A stretch of DNA of 64,000 nucleotides from CAYYUA01 sp964542585 (GCA_964542585.1 CAZIUI010000013.1:8724-72723); one strand, 5' to 3'. Positions 8,147 through 17,866 are shown, counted from the stretch's first letter. Numbers and translations: made by a program. Notes: a model not told the origin generated them from the letters alone.

Positions 8147-9115
8147 TTAAAACGTGTTGGTGTCCAGCCATTCTGAAAGGCGGTTTTTCAGGGCAGGAGA
8201 TAAGACAGCCGTATCCATAGGGGTCAAGAAGTGGTTGACACCCTTTAGCTTTTGAAAACTAAACCTTTTTCCTGATAAGTGCTTTTTGAAGCGTTTCAAG
8301 TGAGAGACCGGTACATTGTAGTCCTGCGTTCCATTGACAAAAAGGGTGGGTACCGCTACTTGCTGGTAAGCTTTTAGGGTCGTATCCGTTAAAGAAAGCC
8401 AGCTTTTCCAAAAACGGGGATAAGCATTCATCAATGGTTTTCCTTTCTCCCATTTTCCATTCCGCAGCCGCTCAAAAGCATAAAGTATCCGTTCAGCCCT
8501 GACCAAGGCTTTAGTACTATCCCGGCATTTGGTCATCATCCGCTTAACCTGGCCTGATAGAACGGTATCAATACTACGTGCTGGAGTGGCCATGGCTACC
8601 AACCCCTTCACACCCTTGGACTGCTGGGCTAAAACAGGCAGGAACGTACCTCCCTGGCTATGGCCTACCAATAAAATTCGGTCAGAAGCTACGGATGGCT
8701 GCGCTTGTAAATAATTAATGGCAGCCTTGGCATCTTTTATAAACGCCGATAAGGTCAGTTCCAGCAGGTTTACCGATGCCTGATAGGTGTAGGTACGTTT
8801 ATCATACCGTAGGGTGGCTATGCCACTTTTTTGAAAAAAGGCTGCTAATGAGCGGAAATTTTGCAGGGTATCTTCATGAAGTTCGGGATAAAGGCAAGCA
8901 CTCCGTGTATTTTTCAGAACCACCCGCTGATCCCGGTCATTAGGACCGGATCCATGAATAAGTAACACCCCAGGATGAGGCCCTTCGCCTTCCGGCAGGG
9001 TCAAGGTTCCTTTCAGGGGTATCGTGTCACTTATAAATGTTATATCACGGCTATTTTGGCAAAGGACCGTATGGCCTACACTCAGTAATATTACCAGGAC
9101 CAACAGTAAGCGCAT
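8147..9115 (-). CDS. Exported alpha/beta hydrolase
   Basis: About 322 residues from the ATG at 9115 (a GTG at 9121 is also possible). A signal peptide ends near residue 19 (VLCQ). The hydrolase core shows LLIHGSGPNDRD (oxyanion region), the nucleophile elbow GHSQGG with Ser near residue 153, the acid loop NGTQDYNVP, and the catalytic histidine in GVNHFL. It is therefore a complete serine hydrolase, probably periplasmic. It lies 12 bp after the ketosynthase gene and so may share the biotin operon transcript, but an exported enzyme is not expected to act as BioH. Confidence 0.9.
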   Translation of the reverse strand: MRLLLVLVILLSVGHTVLCQNSRDITFISDTIPLKGTLTLPEGEGPHPGVLLIHGSGPNDRDQRVVLKNTRSACLYPELHEDTLQNFRSLAAFFQKSGIATLRYDKRTYTYQASVNLLELTLSAFIKDAKAAINYLQAQPSVASDRILLVGHSQGGTFLPVLAQQSKGVKGLVAMATPARSIDTVLSGQVKRMMTKCRDSTKALVRAERILYAFERLRNGKWEKGKPLMNAYPRFWKSWLSLTDTTLKAYQQVAVPTLFVNGTQDYNVPVSHLKRFKKHLSGKRFSFQKLKGVNHFLTPMDTAVLSPALKNRLSEWLDTNTF

Positions 9116-9127
9116 AAGCACAGACCG

Positions 9128-10336
9128 TTAAAAAGGTTTAGACAAGATCAGGCTTCCAGCATTACCTCCAAATCCGGCTGCATTTACCATCACCTTACGG
9201 ATGGGCCTTACGCTTGATCCGGACGGTAACGTGGCATACGGGAAATCAGGAATCTGCTGGGTCTGCAGGATATGGACAGCCTGCATAACACTTAGGGCGC
9301 CAGAAGCTCCATAGGTGTGGCCAATTTGCCATTTGTTGCTATACACAGCGGGCAATTCCTTACCCATGACCTCCTTGATAGCGTGGTATTCTACCTCATC
9401 GCCTTTCCGGGTACCCGGCGCATGCATCAGTATCAAATCCACTTTAAAACCTGTTTCCTGTTGATCCAGAGCCATGCGCATGGCTCGCTGAAAGGCTTGG
9501 CCCTGGTCATCAATCCCTGCGAAACCCGTTTGCTGTTCATTGCCGAAACCTGTGGATTCAAGAATAGCGTAGGGTGGTGCTTGAAACAATGATTCCCAAT
9601 CGCGAGGGACAAGCCAAAAAGCGCCCGCTCCTTCACCGAGGACCATTGCATTGTGATCAGCCTGAGCCAAGGGTTGACTGGGATAAGCGGCTGAGTGATC
9701 TGTGGCATGGATTCCCAAAGCCTGCGCTTGGGCTAAAGTAAAAGGCGTCAGCGGGGCTTCCGAAGCACCGGCTAAAAAAGCATCGGCCTTGCCTGCCTTT
9801 AGCCAAGCCTCCGCATTGGCTAACGCCTGAATAGCGGTGCTGCAAGTAATGGAGTGGCTTAACGTGGGCCCATGAATGTTCAGATCCTGCATGACCCAAC
9901 TAGCTATATGACCAAGGGTGGTGGTTGGGGAAGCATGTGGTGCCAAGTTATCAGCACCTTGATCAAGGTAAGCTTGGTGGTAATGCTCCCACGTAGCGGT
10001 GGCACCTCTTGAAGATCCGATATTGATGCCGGTCTTTAGGTCCCCTTTTTGGATGGTATTGGTAGCCTGGCGGGCGGCTGATATGGCCAATAGCACTGTT
10101 CGATCTAAGCGGTGATAAGGTTTCTGTTTGCACAGGGCTTGTATCTCCTCTTCTGCTGCATCGGGTAGGATGCCTAGGGGCCAGCGTTGGTCGTTTAACG
10201 TGGCTTGATCCAGGCAGGACCCTCCAGGAATAAGATCATTAGGGCTTGTCAATAACCCCCATCCGCAAAGGGCAGCTGCACCTTCAACAGCAATAACCGG
10301 GGAGTCCTTAGCCATGAATTTCCTGGATTTGATCAT
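9128..10336 (-). CDS. Beta-ketoacyl-ACP synthase-like enzyme in the biotin operon
   Basis: A 402-residue thiolase-fold ketosynthase (FabF/KAS II-like). The active-site cysteine is Cys165 in SITCSTA, followed by His305 in MHAPGTRKGDE, Lys335 and His340 in the block IGHTYGASGA, so the Cys-His-His set is complete. The sequence around the cysteine departs from the usual DTACSS of FabF, so it is a divergent member. It starts 19 bp after bioA in the same direction. No bioC is visible in the window, so a role in making or delivering a pimeloyl-type acyl chain is possible, but that is inference. A second ATG at residue 8 is an alternative start. Confidence 0.85.
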   Translation of the reverse strand: MIKSRKFMAKDSPVIAVEGAAALCGWGLLTSPNDLIPGGSCLDQATLNDQRWPLGILPDAAEEEIQALCKQKPYHRLDRTVLLAISAARQATNTIQKGDLKTGINIGSSRGATATWEHYHQAYLDQGADNLAPHASPTTTLGHIASWVMQDLNIHGPTLSHSITCSTAIQALANAEAWLKAGKADAFLAGASEAPLTPFTLAQAQALGIHATDHSAAYPSQPLAQADHNAMVLGEGAGAFWLVPRDWESLFQAPPYAILESTGFGNEQQTGFAGIDDQGQAFQRAMRMALDQQETGFKVDLILMHAPGTRKGDEVEYHAIKEVMGKELPAVYSNKWQIGHTYGASGALSVMQAVHILQTQQIPDFPYATLPSGSSVRPIRKVMVNAAGFGGNAGSLILSKPF

Positions 10337-10355
10337 CTTTTAAATGAGGTACAAG

Positions 10356-11676
10356 TTAAGTTGAAGTGGGCTGTTCAACCTGATCCAGGTAAGCCAATCC
10401 CGCTTCAATCCCTTCATACAATTGATCCAGTTCCGGGGCAGTCACACAATACGGTGGCATCAAGTATAGCACATTGCCTAATGGACGAATAAGCAGCCCC
10501 CTTTCTATGAAAAAAGGCTTGAGTTGATCAGTAATTTGGCTGAAATAGGAGGTACGTTCCTGACTACCCATTTCCAGCGCCAGGATTGTGCCGGTCTGCC
10601 GGGCTTGCTTAACATTGGGGTGGCTTTTTACACGCTCAATAAAAGCCTCATGTTTTTGTTGAATTTGCCGGATCTGCTGCCACGTTTCTGCTTTTTGGAG
10701 TAATTCCCAACTTGCTAAAGCAGCAGAGCAGGCCACCGGATTAGCCGTAAAAGAGTGACCATGGAACAGGGTATACATCTTGTCATTGTCGTAAAAAGCA
10801 TCGTATATCCATTGAGGGCTAGCTGTTATTCCCATGGCCATGGTGCCACCGGTCAGGCCTTTTGATAAACATATGATATCCGGCTTTTGGTTAAGCTGAT
10901 CCGTAGCAAAGTACGTTCCTGTACGGCCAAAGCCAGTCATCACTTCATCAGCCACTGTAATCAAGGAGTGCTGGGTGCAAAGGTCGATTAGCGGATCCAA
11001 GGCATCGGCATTGTACATGGCCATACCGCCAACGCCTTGTACCAGCGGTTCANNNNNNNNNNGGTTCAAATACAAAGCCTGCATAATCGTCAGCATGAGC
11101 TAAAACGGATTGCAATTGCTGAAGGGAATGGCCTTCTTGACCAGGAAAAGGCGGATCAATGTAAGTGACTTCAAACAGTTGCTGGTGAAAGGGCGCGGTA
11201 AAAGCATCCCGCTCACTTACGGCCATGGCGCCAAAAGTATCACCATGGTAGCTGTTGTTGAAAGCCAGGATCTTTTGCTTTTGGGTATAGCCGTGGTTGT
11301 ACCAATATTGAATAGCCATCTTCAGCCCTACTTCCACGGCTGTTGAGCCATTATCAGAAAAGAAAACCTTATCCTGGTTTTGGGGTAGTTGCTTTAGCAG
11401 CTCCTCGCTCAGCTCAACAGCTGGTGGATGGGTGAAACCCGCAAAGATCACATGCTCCAGGGTTTTGAACTGTTCAGCTACCCGCTCGGCAATGTATGGG
11501 TGCCCATGCCCATGCAGGTTCACCCACCATGATGAGATCCCATCCAGGTAAGTTTTTCCTTGGTCATCGTATAACCAACTTCCTTTTCCCTCTACAATAG
11601 GCGTACTTAGGGGGGCAGTTTTCATCTGGGTAAAGGGATGCCATATATGGGCAAAATCGCGCTCAGCTAAGCTCAT
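10356..11676 (-). CDS. bioA: Adenosylmethionine-8-amino-7-oxononanoate aminotransferase, interrupted by an assembly gap
   Basis: This PLP enzyme converts 8-amino-7-oxononanoate to 7,8-diaminopelargonate using S-adenosylmethionine. The N-terminal part (IWHPFTQMKTAP) and the substrate block SWWVNLHGHGHPYI are typical of BioA. The PLP lysine sits in CLSKGLTGGTMA. The gene is split into two frames by ten N at 11053-11062. Both flanks carry GGTTCA (11047-11052 and 11063-11068). Deleting the N run plus one copy of the hexamer (16 nt) restores a single frame through FVFEPLVQG. The true gene is therefore very likely intact. It starts 8 bp downstream of bioD. Confidence 0.93.
11053..11062. other. Assembly gap of ten N inside bioA
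   Basis: A run of exactly ten undetermined bases. The six bases on each side are identical (GGTTCA), as expected when two contig ends overlap but were joined with a filler gap. The gap probably represents no missing sequence. Confidence 0.95.
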
Positions 11677-11684
11677 GATGCTTT

Positions 11685-12302
11685 TTATTTTTCAAAATTC
11701 CACTCGTTAGCATACCGCCGGACCATTGATCTGTCAACCGATTCCTGCGGCTCCAATCGCCCTAAAAAAGGAACGCCCGTATTTTCAATGATCCAATCCT
11801 CGCCGGCAGCATAACGCTTTCCGTTGAACAGGATCCCTGTCAATGGAATGTTTCTGTGGTTCAGGGCTTCAACGGAAAGCAGGGTATGGTTGATGCTGCC
11901 CAGAAAATTAGCAGAAACCAGGATCACTTCATCAGCAACTTTGGGAATCAGGTCGATCAATAGTTCTTTCTCATTCAGGGGTACCATCAGGCCGCCAGCT
12001 CCTTCTATCACCAGGTTATTGTTGGTTAACGGTGGAGTTTGGAGAGCGTCCATACTGATTGTTATGCTATCTTTTTTTGCAGCATCATGCGGGGAAGCGG
12101 GGACGGATAGGCAATAGGTTTCCGGGTGGGTCCTGCAATTGGTGTCTACCAACTCCTCTACCATCATCCGATCAGTATAATTCAAGTTGCCCGCCTGGAT
12201 AGGTTTCCAGTAATCAGCTTGTAGGCTTTGGGTTGTAATAGCTGCTGCAAGGGTTTTTCCAACATCCGTACCTGTCCCGGTTATAAAAATTGTACTAGGC
12301 AT
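11685..12302 (-). CDS. bioD: Dethiobiotin synthetase
   Basis: About 205 residues from the ATG at 12302. BioD closes the ureido ring of dethiobiotin from diaminopelargonate, CO2 and ATP. The P-loop TGTGTDVGKT is at the N-terminus, with later blocks WKPIQAG and VIEGAGGLMVPL matching the substrate and metal sites. An ATG 24 bp upstream exists but adds a non-conserved extension. From 12302 the gene overlaps the end of bioF by 8 bp, showing tight operon packing bioF-bioD-bioA. Confidence 0.95.
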   Translation of the reverse strand: MPSTIFITGTGTDVGKTLAAAITTQSLQADYWKPIQAGNLNYTDRMMVEELVDTNCRTHPETYCLSVPASPHDAAKKDSITISMDALQTPPLTNNNLVIEGAGGLMVPLNEKELLIDLIPKVADEVILVSANFLGSINHTLLSVEALNHRNIPLTGILFNGKRYAAGEDWIIENTGVPFLGRLEPQESVDRSMVRRYANEWNFEK

Positions 12303-13434
12303 TCTCGGTGATTTGAGCCGTTTCAACTCTAGATAATGTGGCTAATAAGGCATCTAGCTGTTCAAAGGTATTGTAAGCATGAAGGCAAAAGCGGATGCGC
12401 TCCTGGCCGGCCGGCACGGTGGGTGCTAAAATAGGCCGAACCTCAAAACCCGCTTGCTGTAAATGGGCACTTAAGGCCTTCACAGCCTCATTTCCGGGCA
12501 TGATAAGCGCTTTAATTGGACCGGGGCCCGGAATGACCTGCCAAGCTTCTTCCCTTAACCGATCCTCCAGGTACTGCGTAAGGGCTTTCACCTGTTGACG
12601 GGACTGGTGCAGAGAAGGAAACTTTTGGTAACTTTTACGGATGCATTGCAATAAAAGAGGCGGTGGTGCAGTACTGTATATGAAAGGCTTGGCAAAATTC
12701 ACCAAATAATCCTTCAGGATTTGACTACCCACAATGGCAGCTCCCTGGGTTCCAACTGCTTTCCCAAATGTGTGAACTCTTGCCATTACGTGTTCAGTAA
12801 GGCCCATGGCTTGAACAAGCCCTTGCCCTTTTTTGCCATGGATTCCCGTAGCATGAGCTTCATCCACTACTAATTCACATTGATGTTGATTACAGAAGGA
12901 AACGAGATCAACAAGCGGGGCCTCGTCCCCATCCATTGAATAAATGCTCTCGACCACTACCAAAACCTGCCCTTTGGAGGCGTTAAACTTCTTCTCTAAG
13001 CTTTCAATATCATTGTGGCTAAATTTATAGCAGCGCGCATTTGTTAATTGCAGACTTTGCCTTAAAGAGGCATGTAAATAAGCATCGTAAAGGATGGTGT
13101 CCTCTTTTGTAAGCAGGCTGCTGAGTAAGGCCAGGTTTGCTTGGTATCCGCTATTGAAAAGGATGGCTGCCCTTGTTTCGTGAAAATCCGCCAACTCGGA
13201 TTCCAAGTATTGGTGTATGGGCAAGTTTCCACTAAGCAAACGAGAGCCCGTGGAACCAGCGGGTTGTAAGCGTTCCTTTGGACCTGGCAATAAACTATCA
13301 CTTTTTGCCAGCCCCAGGTAATCATTGGAAAGCAAATCCACAGCTGAACTAATAGGATTTAAAGACCGGTAAGCATTGGTCGCTTTCCGCTGATTCAGTG
13401 ATTTTTTAAGCTTTTCCTCAAGTTCACCAGCCAT
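12295..13434 (-). CDS. bioF: 8-amino-7-oxononanoate synthase
   Basis: A 379-residue alpha-oxoamine synthase that condenses a pimeloyl thioester with alanine, with PLP as cofactor. Recognisable sites are NDYLGLA near residue 37, GSTGSRLLSGN at 60-70, DEAHATG at 191-197 and the PLP-binding Lys225 in HTFGKAVG. It is the first gene of the leftward biotin cluster; bioB is not in the window. The M48 protease gene, on the same strand, ends 38 bp upstream. Confidence 0.95.
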   Translation of the reverse strand: MAGELEEKLKKSLNQRKATNAYRSLNPISSAVDLLSNDYLGLAKSDSLLPGPKERLQPAGSTGSRLLSGNLPIHQYLESELADFHETRAAILFNSGYQANLALLSSLLTKEDTILYDAYLHASLRQSLQLTNARCYKFSHNDIESLEKKFNASKGQVLVVVESIYSMDGDEAPLVDLVSFCNQHQCELVVDEAHATGIHGKKGQGLVQAMGLTEHVMARVHTFGKAVGTQGAAIVGSQILKDYLVNFAKPFIYSTAPPPLLLQCIRKSYQKFPSLHQSRQQVKALTQYLEDRLREEAWQVIPGPGPIKALIMPGNEAVKALSAHLQQAGFEVRPILAPTVPAGQERIRFCLHAYNTFEQLDALLATLSRVETAQITENA

Positions 13435-13472
13435 CCCACTTTAACGTTTTTACAAAGGGCAAAATTAGGGAA

Positions 13473-14336
13473 TTACCGAGCAGATTGGGCCCCACTGGCA
13501 TTGTTACTATGATATTTCAAAGCCCTGTCCATGTGGGATTTCAGGTCTTTTATACGGTCTTTTGTAGGTGGGTGCGTACTCAAAAAAGCGGGCGGCTTTT
13601 CCTTATCGGACTGGGCTTTCATACGCTGCCAAAATTCTACGGCTTCCCGTGGGTTGTAGCCTGCCATGGCCATAAAGATCAAACCCATTTGATCGGCCTC
13701 ACTCTCATGCTTTCTTGAGAAGGGCAGCATCATGCCCAGCTGGGCCCCCATACCATATGCTTGCATTACCAAATTACGGGTGACAGCGGGCTTTTTGCTA
13801 AGGGCAACACTTAGCGCTTGACCTCCCAGCTTAGCGGCCATCATTTGGCTCATCCGCTCATTCCCATGCCGGCCAATAGCGTGGGCAATTTCATGGCCCA
13901 TTACCACAGCAATACCATTCTTATTTTTACACACATCCATGATTCCCTGGTAAAAAGCAATTTTACCACCTGGCATGGCCCACGCATTCACCTTTTGCTT
14001 GTCTATAAGGTTGAATTCCCAATTGTAATCCTTAACCCTGTTTTCATACCCATTCTCTTTAAGGTAGTTTTCAACAGCAGTAGCTATATCCTTACCGACT
14101 GTTTTAAGCTGGCGCGAGCGTTTGGTTCCTTTGACTACATCACTTTTCTCTAAAAAGCGGTCATATTGCTTCAGGCTGGTTTTCATCATGCGATCCGGGG
14201 AGATCAGGTTCATTTGCGTGCGCCCGGTCACAGGAACTTTTTGGCAGCCATTTAAGCCAACGGTGAGGCTTAGCAATAATAGCGTAAGACCCCTATAGGC
14301 TTGTCGCAAACGGGGTGCTTTATTTGACCTCTGCAT
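13473..14336 (-). CDS. M48 family metalloprotease, lipoprotein
   Basis: About 287 residues from the ATG at 14336; the earlier TTG at 14345 is less likely. A signal peptide with lipobox-like LNGC lies near residues 28-31, so the protein is probably membrane-anchored in the periplasm. The zinc-binding HEIAH is near residues 148-152, and the third ligand glutamate is in HESEADQMG about 60 residues later. This is the Oma1/BepA-like arrangement of secreted M48 proteases thought to act in envelope quality control. It overlaps clpS by 17 bp. Confidence 0.92.
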   Translation of the reverse strand: MQRSNKAPRLRQAYRGLTLLLLSLTVGLNGCQKVPVTGRTQMNLISPDRMMKTSLKQYDRFLEKSDVVKGTKRSRQLKTVGKDIATAVENYLKENGYENRVKDYNWEFNLIDKQKVNAWAMPGGKIAFYQGIMDVCKNKNGIAVVMGHEIAHAIGRHGNERMSQMMAAKLGGQALSVALSKKPAVTRNLVMQAYGMGAQLGMMLPFSRKHESEADQMGLIFMAMAGYNPREAVEFWQRMKAQSDKEKPPAFLSTHPPTKDRIKDLKSHMDRALKYHSNNASGAQSAR

Positions 14337-14625
14337 CCAGACCAATTTCTCTTAATTTAGCACAAATGGGGTCCAGTTTTTCCTGAGAACCTCGCTTACA
14401 AGTGGCTTTTCCTTTGTAATGGACTAACAAGGTGAGCTGTTCAGCTTGATGCTGATCCAGATCGCAGATTGTTTGAAGGGATTCAATGACAAAATCAAAC
14501 GTATGGTAATCGTCATTGTAGAGGACCAGCCTCATGTTTAAGGCATCATCATCGGTGGTAACTGTTAGTGTTTCTTTTTCCTCTGAAGGGTTGCCATTTA
14601 TAAATAACTTACCATATTGATTCAT
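14320..14625 (-). CDS. clpS: ATP-dependent Clp protease adaptor ClpS
   Basis: About 101 residues from the ATG at 14625 (an upstream TTG at 14673 would add a non-conserved stretch). ClpS delivers N-degron substrates to ClpAP/ClpCP. The core LVLYNDDYHTFDFVI contains the conserved NDD(Y/F)H-type substrate pocket, and HYKGKATCKRG matches the second conserved segment. It overlaps the M48 gene, an arrangement that may couple their translation. Confidence 0.92.
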   Translation of the reverse strand: MNQYGKLFINGNPSEEKETLTVTTDDDALNMRLVLYNDDYHTFDFVIESLQTICDLDQHQAEQLTLLVHYKGKATCKRGSQEKLDPICAKLREIGLDAEVK

Positions 14626-14676
14626 ATACGGGTTATGTTTCACAGGAAACCTCCTAACTGCCAAAGTTTCCAATTT

Positions 14677-14684
14677 TACATTTG
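14677..14684 (+). promoter_or_regulatory. Candidate -7 box upstream of sbcC
   Basis: TACATTTG fits TAnnTTTG on the plus strand and lies about 100 bp before the sbcC ATG. No clear TTTG at the -33 spacing is visible, so support is weak. Confidence 0.3.
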
Positions 14685-14782
14685 TATGAACGTTAAGTGC
14701 AATAAGTGACGTATTTTAATATTAACCTTCACAACTGGCGTACCATCTTTATTCAATCAGCTAATCATAAGAGAATGCGGTT

Positions 14783-17700
14783 ATGCTACCTATTCAGTTA
14801 ACAATAGAAGGTATTTATTCTTACCAGGAACGCCAAACCATTGATTTCAAACGACTCACTGATAGCCAATTGTTCGGCATTTTTGGGCATGTAGGAAGTG
14901 GTAAATCCACTATTCTTGAAGCTATCAGTTTAGCGTTATATGGCGTTAGTGAGCGATTAGGTAAAAATGATAGCCCTAACTACAACCTGATGAACCTTCG
15001 TTCAACGGGTTTATTCATTGATTTTGAATTTGAAGCAGGCGCTGAGAGGGCCTGTTACCGTTTCATCGTTAAATCCAAGCGACAACATAAAGATTTTGAC
15101 AAGGTCAAAAGCCTTGATCGCCAGCAATACAAGTGGGAGAACAATGAATGGATTCCCCTCCAAGCAAACGATGCTGAGCCCATTCTGGGGCTATCTTACC
15201 AATATTTCAAGCGGACGATCATTATCCCGCAGGGCCGTTTCCAGGAGTTTTTACAGCTTAATGACAAGGATCGTACGCAAATGATGCAGGACCTTTTTGA
15301 CCTGCACCGGTTTGACCTTCAGGATAACGTTAAAATTCTGAAAAGCTCAACAAATGAGAACCTTCAGCATGTGGAAGGGGAGCTAGTGAGGTATCGGGAA
15401 TTATCGCCTGAGAGCCTGGTAAGCCAATGGGAAGATTTACATGTCCTCCAGTCCGACCTGGCAGAACTGAAACTAACATATGAGGAAGTTAAACGTCATT
15501 ACCAGCAACTAGAGCAGGTTAAGCAGTTAAACGACCGTTATCAAGAGGCTCAGAATAAGTTTAACGAGTTGGCACAAAAGAAAGCTTCGTTTGATAAGTT
15601 AGCGGAGACGATACGTCAGGTCAGAAACTGCCGTTATTCTTTCAAGGATCGGCTGGAGCGTATTCAAAAACTCGAACAATCGCTTGAAGCGCACAATAAC
15701 GATTTATCACAAGGCCAGGAAAAGCTGCAAAAAGAAGAAAACCAATACAACCAATACCAGAATCAACTGAATAAGCTAAAGGCCCGATTTACGGATCAAT
15801 CCACCTTTAAGGATTACCTCAGGGATCTTCAGACCATTATTGACATCAGAACGTATGAGCAACAACTTACGGAGCAATCAGAAGAAAGAGACCAAGCACA
15901 AACAGAGCTGACACAGGTTAAGGAGGCCTTCGATGAGCAGGAAGCTCAATGGCAAAAAATCCAGGGACAGCTTCAGGAGTATTACCAAAAAATGCCCGAC
16001 CATGGAAAGTTGACAGCCTTAAAAAGCTGGTTTAACCAACAACGGCACTATCAAGACCAAAAAGTAAGAGCTCAGCAGGAAATCAATGACAAGCTAGCAG
16101 CCATTGATGACATGAAAAGCCAGTACCAACAACTTATTCAAAATTACCAATTGGCTTCATTGAATGCCGACTTCCCTTCCTATACGGTAAAAACTTTACG
16201 GCAAGCTCTTCATGAACTTAAGGAGCAATACAACACCCAGCAAGATAAGCTGGAGCAGCAAATCCTTAAACTCCAAAGGCAGGAAGCCTTAGAACAGCAT
16301 GCCTCTCACCTGAACGAGGGCGAGCCATGCCCGGTTTGTGGCGCATACGAGCATCCAAACCCTTTAAAAGTTGGGGATACGCAATCTCAGGTAAAGGCCA
16401 AGACTTACGAACGAGATCAATTAAAATCCTGGGTCCGAACCATCGACCAGGCCTTACAAGCCCTTGAGGGGTTAAAACAGCAATACCAGGAACTTTCAAA
16501 AGAACAAAAGCGGCAGGAAACACAGCTCAGCGAAACAGAAAGACAATTGGAAAATCATGAGCAAGGGTTTGTTTGGGAAGATTACCGCGGCATGACCGAA
16601 GCTGATATTGATAAGGCCTTGCAAGAGGCGGAGGGTTACCAAGCTGAAATGCAATCAATGGAACAAAAAAGAAATGAAGCCGAAAAGTATCGAGAAGAGG
16701 CCAGGAACAAAATTCAAAAGGTCGATGAAAAGCGACAGCAACACCAACAAGAAGTAAACCTCCTTAGCGACCGAATTGCCAACCATAAAAACCAATTACA
16801 GTATTTGAAGGTGGGGGATTACCAGGCTTATGATGAAAACAGGTTAAAGGAAACGCTTGAAACCTGGAATAACTGGTATCAAGAAATGCAAGAGTTGGCC
16901 CAGACGCTTGAGCAATTGGAGGAAACTATTCATAATCAGCGCCAACAAGTGGATCAAATACAGACGCAAATTAAAGAGCAACAGCGATCAAAATCAGAAT
17001 TACAAGAAGAAGTGGATCATTTATTAAGCCAGTCAGAATTTACATCTATAGGAGAAGTGCAGGCGATACTGGATAAGCATCAAAACCTGGATGTGGATGC
17101 AGAGGAAGAACGCTTAAATGAATTTAGCCGCCAATACGAAGCGCAGAAAGGCGTTTTGAACGAACTTCAGGCTAAGATGGATAAAGCTAAGCAATATGAT
17201 GAGCAGGCCTTCCAAGCTGCTAAGGAAAAAATGGAGGAAACACAAGGGATCCTGGAATCTGCAGGGCAAGCGGTAGCCGTTCAAAAAGAAGCATTAAACC
17301 GTTTGCAAACCGCCCTTAAGGAAAAGCGGGAAAAGGAGGTACAGCAAGAATCCCTTAAAAACCGATTGAACAACCTTGAGGTTCTGGAAAAACTCTTCAG
17401 GGGTAGAGGTTTTGTAAGGTACATCTCGGCTGTATTTCTGGGGGAGTTAGTAAGAGCAGCCAATGAGCGCTTCCGGCATTTGACCCATAACCAACTACAA
17501 TTAGAAGTTACCGGTAATGCTGAACTGCAGATCAGGGATCTGCTAAATGACGGCCGCCTAAGAAGTGTCAAAACCCTTTCTGGGGGCCAAACTTTTCAGG
17601 TATCCCTTTCACTGGCCCTGGCATTGGCAGAGCGCATTCAGCAACTAACAAAGTCCCCTCAGAATTTCTTCTTCTTGGATGAAGGCTTTGGATCACTGGA

Positions 17701-17866
17701 CCGTTCATCACTTAACCTGGTTTTTGATACGCTGTACCGCTTGCGAAAGGAAAACCGTATTGTAGGCCTTATTTCTCACGTAGAAACCCTGAAAGAAGGG
17801 CTGGAAACTTCCCTTACGGTTGAGAACCATCCTCAAAGGGGAAGTTTGATCAGCCACAGCATTTGA
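14783..17866 (+). CDS. sbcC: SbcC/Rad50-type SMC ATPase
   Basis: A 1027-residue ATPase of the SbcCD nuclease complex type, which processes DNA ends and hairpins. The Walker A motif GHVGSGKST is near residue 36. Two long Gln/Glu-rich coiled coils flank a zinc-hook CPVC near residues 516-519. The C-terminal lobe has the signature LSGGQTFQVS near 932 and Walker B FFFLDEGFGSLD near 961. The architecture is complete. The usual nuclease partner sbcD is not adjacent on either side, so it must be elsewhere or absent. The gene converges on metG with 8 bp between stops. Confidence 0.92.
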   Translation: MLPIQLTIEGIYSYQERQTIDFKRLTDSQLFGIFGHVGSGKSTILEAISLALYGVSERLGKNDSPNYNLMNLRSTGLFIDFEFEAGAERACYRFIVKSKRQHKDFDKVKSLDRQQYKWENNEWIPLQANDAEPILGLSYQYFKRTIIIPQGRFQEFLQLNDKDRTQMMQDLFDLHRFDLQDNVKILKSSTNENLQHVEGELVRYRELSPESLVSQWEDLHVLQSDLAELKLTYEEVKRHYQQLEQVKQLNDRYQEAQNKFNELAQKKASFDKLAETIRQVRNCRYSFKDRLERIQKLEQSLEAHNNDLSQGQEKLQKEENQYNQYQNQLNKLKARFTDQSTFKDYLRDLQTIIDIRTYEQQLTEQSEERDQAQTELTQVKEAFDEQEAQWQKIQGQLQEYYQKMPDHGKLTALKSWFNQQRHYQDQKVRAQQEINDKLAAIDDMKSQYQQLIQNYQLASLNADFPSYTVKTLRQALHELKEQYNTQQDKLEQQILKLQRQEALEQHASHLNEGEPCPVCGAYEHPNPLKVGDTQSQVKAKTYERDQLKSWVRTIDQALQALEGLKQQYQELSKEQKRQETQLSETERQLENHEQGFVWEDYRGMTEADIDKALQEAEGYQAEMQSMEQKRNEAEKYREEARNKIQKVDEKRQQHQQEVNLLSDRIANHKNQLQYLKVGDYQAYDENRLKETLETWNNWYQEMQELAQTLEQLEETIHNQRQQVDQIQTQIKEQQRSKSELQEEVDHLLSQSEFTSIGEVQAILDKHQNLDVDAEEERLNEFSRQYEAQKGVLNELQAKMDKAKQYDEQAFQAAKEKMEETQGILESAGQAVAVQKEALNRLQTALKEKREKEVQQESLKNRLNNLEVLEKLFRGRGFVRYISAVFLGELVRAANERFRHLTHNQLQLEVTGNAELQIRDLLNDGRLRSVKTLSGGQTFQVSLSLALALAERIQQLTKSPQNFFFLDEGFGSLDRSSLNLVFDTLYRLRKENRIVGLISHVETLKEGLETSLTVENHPQRGSLISHSI

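Noticed and set aside
8147..9115. The alpha/beta hydrolase as a BioH for the biotin operon
   Set aside because: It has a signal peptide and so should act outside the cytosol, whereas BioH must act on cytosolic pimeloyl-ACP ester.
14637..14652. TGTTTCACAGGAAACC resembles parS
   Set aside because: It has three mismatches to TGTTTCACGTGAAACA, including the central bases, and the palindromic core is broken. It is not comparable with the two one-mismatch sites.
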